Origin: Nocardia nova
GTDB lineage: Bacteria; Actinomycetota; Actinomycetes; Mycobacteriales; Mycobacteriaceae
DNA: 64,000 nucleotides
Direction: 5' to 3'
Assembly: GCF_002933465.1 (NCBI RefSeq)
Contig: NZ_PSZE01000009.1
Coordinates: 62,001-126,000 of the forward strand
Position numbers and translations under genes: made by a program. Position 1 is the stretch's first letter. Every line of letters begins with the position of its first letter. This document shows positions 59,278 to 64,000 of this stretch, one piece after another. The notes beneath the pieces were generated by a model that saw nothing but the letters and a program-made list of their open reading frames with translations, had not been told where the DNA came from and ran no database searches.

Positions 59278-62106
59278 GTGGCTCTGTACCGGAAGTATCG
59301 ACCGGCGTCCTTCGCCGAGGTAGTGGGGCAGGAGCACGTCACCGATCCGCTGAGTACCGCGCTCGACACCGGGCGGATCAGTCATGCCTACCTGTTCTCC
59401 GGCCCGCGAGGTTGTGGCAAGACGTCCTCGGCGCGCATCTTGGCGCGCTCGCTGAACTGCGTCGAGGGTCCCACCTCGCGACCGTGCGGGGTGTGCCCGT
59501 CGTGCGTCGCGCTGGCTCCGGGCGGGCCCGGCAATCTCGACGTGATCGAACTCGACGCGGCCAGCCACGGCGGCGTGGACGACACCCGTGAGCTGCGCGA
59601 TCGTGCGTTCTACGCACCCGCGGAATCGCGCTACCGCGTCTTCATCGTGGACGAGGCGCATATGGTCACCACGGCCGGATTCAATGCGCTGCTGAAGATC
59701 GTCGAGGAGCCACCGGCCCACCTGATCTTCATCTTCGCCACCACCGAGCCGGACAAGGTGCTGCCGACCATTCGCTCGCGCACCCATCACTATCCGTTCC
59801 GGCTGCTGCCGCCGGCCACCATGCGCGGGCTGCTCGGCAAGATCTGCGAGCAGGAACAGGTACAGGTCGAGGAATCGGTCTACCCGCTGGTGATTCGGGC
59901 CGGCGGTGGTTCGCCGCGCGACAGCCTCAGTGTGCTCGACCAGCTGCTGGCCGGCGCCGGCCCGGAAGGTGTCACCTATCCCCGTGCGCTGGCCCTGCTC
60001 GGCGTCACCGATATCGCGCTGATCGACGAGGCCGTCGACGCGCTGGCCGCCGACGACGGCGCGGCCCTGTTCGCCACCATCGACCGAGTGGTGGAGGCCG
60101 GTCACGATCCCCGCCGCTTTGCCACCGACCTGCTCGAACGCATCCGCGACCTGATCCTGCTGCGCGCGGTTCCCGATGCCGCCGAACGCAATCTGGTCAC
60201 CGGCCCCGGCGATGTGATCGACCGGATGTCGGACCAGGCCGACCGTATCGGCCCGGCCACCCTGGCCCGCTACGCGGAGCTGCTGCACGAGGGCCTCGGC
60301 GAAATGCGCGGCGCCACCGCACCCCGCCTCCTGCTGGAGGTGGTGTGCGCCCGCATGCTGCTGCCCTCGGTCTCGGAGGCCGAATCGGCGGCGTTGCAGC
60401 GGCTGGAACGTCTGGAACGGCGGATGGAATCCGGTGGTGTTCCGGCCCTCGGGTCCGCCGCGGCGCCACAGCCGTCCGCTGCTCCCGCCGCCGCACCGGA
60501 GTCCTCCGGTGGCGTGGGCCGGCCGTCCGGGGAGCCACGCCGCCGTGGCGCCGAAGCCCTCGCCGCGTTGCGGGAGAAGAAGAGTGCGCCGCATCCGGCG
60601 CAACGGGCGCCATCGCCGACCGATCGGGATGCGGGCGAAAAGACCACAGCGCCAACCGTTTCCGGTCCCGCAGTGGACGATGCGGATCGGGGCGTCGGGT
60701 CGGAACCGCTCGCCGGATCTCCCTCCGGTGTGCAGTCGGATACCGGTACCGAGCGACATGCCGGGTCGGCGGATTCCGCTCCCGATCGGGGCGCTGCCGC
60801 GGCCGAATCGGCCGCCGTCGATCGGCCGGCCGCACCGGATTCCGTCGCTCAGCCGGAATCGTCCGACGTGCCGCATCCCGAACCTGGCAGCGCGACCCCC
60901 ACTTCCCACCGAGGCGGCCTGATGTCGCCCGGATCCGATGAGGGCGCCGAGCGCGCTCATGAACGACAGAACGCCGCCGCTTCCGGCTCGGTCGTGGACG
61001 GGCCGGAGGTAGGAGGTCCGTCGGGCTCGGCCGCGCCCACCGAGAGGTCCTTCGAGCCCGATCGCGACTCGGATCCAGCCGGCGTGGCCGACCGGCCGGC
61101 GAGCGCGGTGGGTTCGAACGGTCCGCATGCCGGTGCCGGTCCGGATTCCCGCGGTGCCGAGTCCGCCACCGCGTCCGGCGATGATGCCGGTGCCGCCCTA
61201 GCTTCCACTTCCGAATCTGCTGCGGCCGCCGGCCCTGGGACGCGAGATGTGTCGGTCGCGGACCCGGCGGACCGGACCGCGGACGCGCCCGCGCAAGCGG
61301 CGGCGACGCCCGCCGATGCGGGTGGCGACGATGTCCTGCGGGAGATCGAGGCCGCCTGGGCCGATATCCGAGCCAAGGCGCGGGAGTCGAGCGCGGCCTT
61401 GCCGGCGCTGCTCTCGGGCGCGGTCGGGGCCGTCCGCATCGAAGGCGACACGATCGTGTTCGCGCATCCACATGCTCCGCTCGCGCAGCGTTTGTCGATC
61501 CCGCAGAACATCGACGCCGTGCGGGCCGCGGTACACGCGGTGATCGGCCGGCAGTACGGCGTGCGATGGGAAGTCGGGTCGGGTGATTCCGGTGGTGCGC
61601 GTGCCGGTGGTGCGGCATCCGAGCGACCTGCCCGCGGGGGTGCGGAATCGTCGGCCGCCCGGGGCGGGGGTGGGGGCAACCCCGGGCAGCCGCAACCGCC
61701 GCGATTCGTCCGGCCCAGCCAGAACCAGGCGCAGTCCGCCGACAGCGATGCACGCGGCGGTCAGACCGATACCAGGGGTGCCGCGGCCGATCGTCGCGAC
61801 AGTCAGGGACAGGGCCAGCGGCGGGAGTTCCGCCCGCCGCCGCGCAGTGCCGGTGCCGCCGACCGAGCGGCGCCGGACGACGATATCCCGCCGCCCGAGG
61901 CGCCGGACTATCCGGACGATCCCGGGCCGTCGGACTACTCGCCGGTAGGTTACGACGGTGTCCCACCTGCGTTGACGCCGGAAGAAGAGCAGGAGATGTT
62001 CGCGGAATCGGCGCGCCCGGTCCCGCCGGAACAGCGCCGCGACCCTGATGAGGTGGCCTTGGAGTTGCTGCGAACTGAGTTGGGTGCCACACATCTTGGT
62101 GGTTGA
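59278..62106 (+). CDS. dnaX: DNA polymerase III gamma/tau subunit
   Basis: Clamp-loader subunit of DNA polymerase III, 942 residues. Walker A GPRGCGKTSSAR at about 41-52, the four-Cys zinc module (LNCVEG...CGVCPSC, about 60-78), VDEAHM at about 124, and the SRC-type sensor RSRTHHYPF at about 163. Residues ~390-690 form a long disordered Pro/Ala/Ser/Asp-rich linker, and the C-terminal ~250 residues are the tau part with a low-complexity end. GTG 59278 begins the protein at VALYRKYRPASFAEVVGQEH, the actinobacterial N-terminus; no frameshift signal for a short gamma form is obvious. Confidence 0.95.
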   Translation: MALYRKYRPASFAEVVGQEHVTDPLSTALDTGRISHAYLFSGPRGCGKTSSARILARSLNCVEGPTSRPCGVCPSCVALAPGGPGNLDVIELDAASHGGVDDTRELRDRAFYAPAESRYRVFIVDEAHMVTTAGFNALLKIVEEPPAHLIFIFATTEPDKVLPTIRSRTHHYPFRLLPPATMRGLLGKICEQEQVQVEESVYPLVIRAGGGSPRDSLSVLDQLLAGAGPEGVTYPRALALLGVTDIALIDEAVDALAADDGAALFATIDRVVEAGHDPRRFATDLLERIRDLILLRAVPDAAERNLVTGPGDVIDRMSDQADRIGPATLARYAELLHEGLGEMRGATAPRLLLEVVCARMLLPSVSEAESAALQRLERLERRMESGGVPALGSAAAPQPSAAPAAAPESSGGVGRPSGEPRRRGAEALAALREKKSAPHPAQRAPSPTDRDAGEKTTAPTVSGPAVDDADRGVGSEPLAGSPSGVQSDTGTERHAGSADSAPDRGAAAAESAAVDRPAAPDSVAQPESSDVPHPEPGSATPTSHRGGLMSPGSDEGAERAHERQNAAASGSVVDGPEVGGPSGSAAPTERSFEPDRDSDPAGVADRPASAVGSNGPHAGAGPDSRGAESATASGDDAGAALASTSESAAAAGPGTRDVSVADPADRTADAPAQAAATPADAGGDDVLREIEAAWADIRAKARESSAALPALLSGAVGAVRIEGDTIVFAHPHAPLAQRLSIPQNIDAVRAAVHAVIGRQYGVRWEVGSGDSGGARAGGAASERPARGGAESSAARGGGGGNPGQPQPPRFVRPSQNQAQSADSDARGGQTDTRGAAADRRDSQGQGQRREFRPPPRSAGAADRAAPDDDIPPPEAPDYPDDPGPSDYSPVGYDGVPPALTPEEEQEMFAESARPVPPEQRRDPDEVALELLRTELGATHLGG

Positions 62107-62405
62107 CAGCCACCTGCCGGAATGCGTTAAGTTAACCGGAGTTCGCATCCCGCTGTACTATGAACGGGTGGTCGTCGGCATCGGTGCTACGAGGTTCTAT
62201 GGTATGCCCAGGCATACGGGCGCCCCGGGGTCTCGTAGGTCGATGCATGTCGGCGTTTGTACAGCGTTATGCGCTCGGCGGACTTGTGGAGGGAACCGTG
62301 CGTGACCTCCCGGTTCGCCGGTGTGGTGGGCCTGCGGGCTCGCCGGGATCGAACACGGTCGGTCGGATGGCCGGTCGGCACCTTTAAGGAAGGAAACACT
62401 CCGAT
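62107..62405. promoter_or_regulatory. Leader region of fadAB
   Basis: About 300 bases between dnaX and fadA without a recognisable gene. AAGGAAGG ahead of ATG 62406 is the ribosome-binding site. The promoter of the fadA-fadB operon must be here; I see no convincing operator dyad. Confidence 0.45.
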
Positions 62406-63617
62406 ATGACCACAGAGGCCTACATTTTCGAGGCCATCCGCACTCCGCGCGGCCGCAACAAGAAGGGCTCGCTGCACTCGGTCAAGCCGATCGATCTGAC
62501 GACCGGTCTGGTCCAGGAGCTGCGCAACCGCTTCCCGAACCTCGACGAGGATCGCATCTCGGACATCATCCTGGGTGTCGTGTCGCCGATCGGTGACCAG
62601 GGCGGCGACATCGCCCGCACCACCGTGCTGACCGCGGGCCTGCCCGACACGGTCGGCGGTGTGCAGATCAACCGCTTCTGCGCCTCCGGCCTCGAGGCCG
62701 TGAACATGGCCGCGCAGAAGGTGCGCTCCGGCTTCGATGACCTGGTCATCGCCGGTGGTGTCGAGTCGATGTCGCGCGTCCCGATGGGCTCCGACGGCGG
62801 TGCGATGTTCGCCGACCCGGCCACCGGCTACGACCTCTACATCGCTCCCCAGGGCATCGGCGCCGATCTGATCGCCACCATCGAGGGCTTCACCCGCGAG
62901 GACGTCGACAAGTTCGCCGTGCGCTCGCAGGAGCTCGCCGCGCAGGCGTGGTCCGGCGGCTACTTCGCCAAGTCCGTCGTCCCGGTCAAGGACGTCAACG
63001 GCCTGACCGTGCTCGACCAGGACGAGCACATGCGTCCGGGCACCACCGTCGAGGATCTGGCCAAGCTGAAGCCGTCCTTCGCGGGCATCGGCGAAATGGG
63101 TGGCTTCGACGCCGTCGCGCTGCAGAAGTACCACTACATCGAGCAGATCGACCACGTGCACCACGGCGGTAACAGCTCGGGCATCGTCGACGGTGCCGCG
63201 CTGGTGCTGGTCGGCTCCCAGGAAGCGGGGGAGGCCTCCGGCTTGACCCCGCGCGCCCGCATCGTCGCCACCGCCACCAGCGGCGCCGACGTCACCATCA
63301 TGCTCACCGGCCCGACCCCGGCGGCGCACAAGGCGCTGGCCAAGGCGGGTCTGTCGGTCGATGACATCGACCTGTTCGAGATCAACGAGGCCTTCGCCTC
63401 GGTCGCGCTGAAGTTCCAGAAGGATCTGAAGATCCCGGACGAGAAGCTGAACGTCAACGGCGGCGCCATCGCGATGGGCCACCCGCTGGGCGCCACCGGC
63501 GCGATGATCACCGGCACTATGGTCGACGAGCTGGAGCGCCGCAACGCCCGCTACGCCCTGGTGACCCTGTGCATCGGCGGCGGCATGGGCGTGGCCACCA
63601 TCATCGAGCGCGTCTGA
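62406..63617 (+). CDS. fadA: Acetyl-CoA C-acyltransferase (thiolase) FadA
   Basis: Beta-oxidation thiolase of 403 residues that cleaves 3-ketoacyl-CoA. It matches, by recall, FadA (Rv0859) of M. tuberculosis. The nucleophile Cys is in [12 protein letters not shown] (about 90-101), the His base in [15 protein letters not shown] (about 357-371) and the second Cys in LCIGGGMG near the end. The fadB start is 38 bp downstream, so the two subunits of the trifunctional complex are co-transcribed. Confidence 0.95.
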   Translation: MTTEAYIFEAIRTPRGRNKKGSLHSVKPIDLTTGLVQELRNRFPNLDEDRISDIILGVVSPIGDQGGDIARTTVLTAGLPDTVGGVQINRFCASGLEAVNMAAQKVRSGFDDLVIAGGVESMSRVPMGSDGGAMFADPATGYDLYIAPQGIGADLIATIEGFTREDVDKFAVRSQELAAQAWSGGYFAKSVVPVKDVNGLTVLDQDEHMRPGTTVEDLAKLKPSFAGIGEMGGFDAVALQKYHYIEQIDHVHHGGNSSGIVDGAALVLVGSQEAGEASGLTPRARIVATATSGADVTIMLTGPTPAAHKALAKAGLSVDDIDLFEINEAFASVALKFQKDLKIPDEKLNVNGGAIAMGHPLGATGAMITGTMVDELERRNARYALVTLCIGGGMGVATIIERV

Positions 63618-63654
63618 CGCCAGTCCATCTAATTCTCCAGGAGAACGAAAAACT

Positions 63655-64000
63655 ATGACAGAGAACATGATCGGCTGGGAAAAGGACGCCGACGGCATCG
63701 TCGTGCTGACCATGGACGACCCGAACCAGGGCGCCAACACGATGAACGATCTCTACAAGAGCTCGATGCACGCCACGGTGGACCGCCTGGTCGCCGAGGT
63801 CGACGACATCACCGGTGTCGTCATCACCTCCGCGAAGAAGACCTTCTTCGCCGGCGGTGACCTCAAGAACATGATGAAGACCACTCCGGAGAACGCTCCG
63901 GACATCATGGAAGAACTCACCGGCATCAAGGCCGACCTGCGTCGCCTCGAAACCCTGGGCAAGCCGGTCGTGGCCGCCATCAACGGCGCCGCGCTCGGCG
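63655..64000 (+). CDS. fadB: FadB, beta-oxidation multienzyme alpha subunit (partial)
   Basis: N-terminal 115 residues of FadB, cut by the window edge. It shows the enoyl-CoA hydratase domain: GIVVLTMDDPNQGANTMND at about 14-32 and the oxyanion loop FFAGGDLKNM at about 63-72, then KPVVAAINGAALG. The rest (hydroxyacyl-CoA dehydrogenase) is outside. AGGAG lies upstream of ATG 63655. Confidence 0.92.
   Translation, partial: MTENMIGWEKDADGIVVLTMDDPNQGANTMNDLYKSSMHATVDRLVAEVDDITGVVITSAKKTFFAGGDLKNMMKTTPENAPDIMEELTGIKADLRRLETLGKPVVAAINGAALG

Noticed and set aside
59182..62148. Long minus-strand frames opposite dnaX
   Set aside because: Produced by the low-complexity linker of DnaX read in reverse; no family similarity.

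Overview
The window is high-GC actinobacterial DNA, most likely from Nocardia or a close relative in the Mycobacteriales. The evidence is the combination of XRE/DUF5753 plus DUF397 regulator genes, DUF3558 lipoproteins, ESX (type VII) substrate-like and EspG-like proteins, an MmpL-type transporter, an ECF41 sigma factor (SigJ type), a lipid-anchored class A beta-lactamase, mycobacterial-type DnaX, FadA and FadB, and frequent GTG/TTG starts. No phage, integrase, transposase or CRISPR array was found.

Layout. 0-11.6 kb: DUF309 protein, orphan DUF397 protein, a WS/DGAT-like acyltransferase, a HelR-type RNA polymerase-protecting helicase preceded by a rifamycin-associated element, an O-methyltransferase, ECF41 sigma factor, tRNA-Ser(GGA), a membrane-anchored DUF3558-like protein, the small SRP RNA, an aspartate aminotransferase and a methyltransferase. 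11.6-27.3 kb: an HhH-GPD DNA repair protein, a decayed SDR remnant, and an organosulfur block (SsuD-like, beta-lactamase and two paralogous secreted proteins in between, then DszC/MsuC-like, DmoA-like, StyA-like, SfnG, SfnB and a flavin reductase), followed by secreted proteins and an SDR. 27.3-37.8 kb: an ESX effector-type module without the secretion core: DUF3558 lipoproteins (one intact, one fused to a WXG-like N-terminus, one frameshifted), WXG/PPE-like proteins, EspG, XRE/DUF397 regulators, a protein with a T7SS signal domain, and an RDD membrane protein.

37.8-48 kb: an arylsulfotransferase-like secreted protein and a six-gene minus-strand operon: GntR regulator, AprB-like two-cluster ferredoxin, sulfonate/taurine-type ABC transporter (binding lipoprotein with an unusual C-terminal extension, permease, ATPase), and an AprA-like FAD protein fused to about nine HEAT repeats. 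A ROK regulator is divergent from it, preceded by a short ORF with two adjacent Cys codons. 48-64 kb: methyltransferase/TetR pair, DUF2207 membrane protein, two tandem Pro-rich membrane-anchored zinc metallopeptidases, an MMPL transporter with its TetR regulator and a long palindromic operator, AmtB, a hypothetical protein, dnaX, and fadA with the start of fadB.

How the genes work together. The 12.5-24 kb block fits oxidative release of sulfur from dimethyl sulfone and alkanesulfonates by reduced-flavin monooxygenases served by one flavin reductase. The 39-46 kb operon is a candidate second route: uptake by the ABC transporter and redox chemistry by a flavoprotein/ferredoxin pair that resembles dissimilatory APS reductase in fold but sits in an uptake operon. 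Its substrate is unknown, and it is the best candidate here for an undescribed system.
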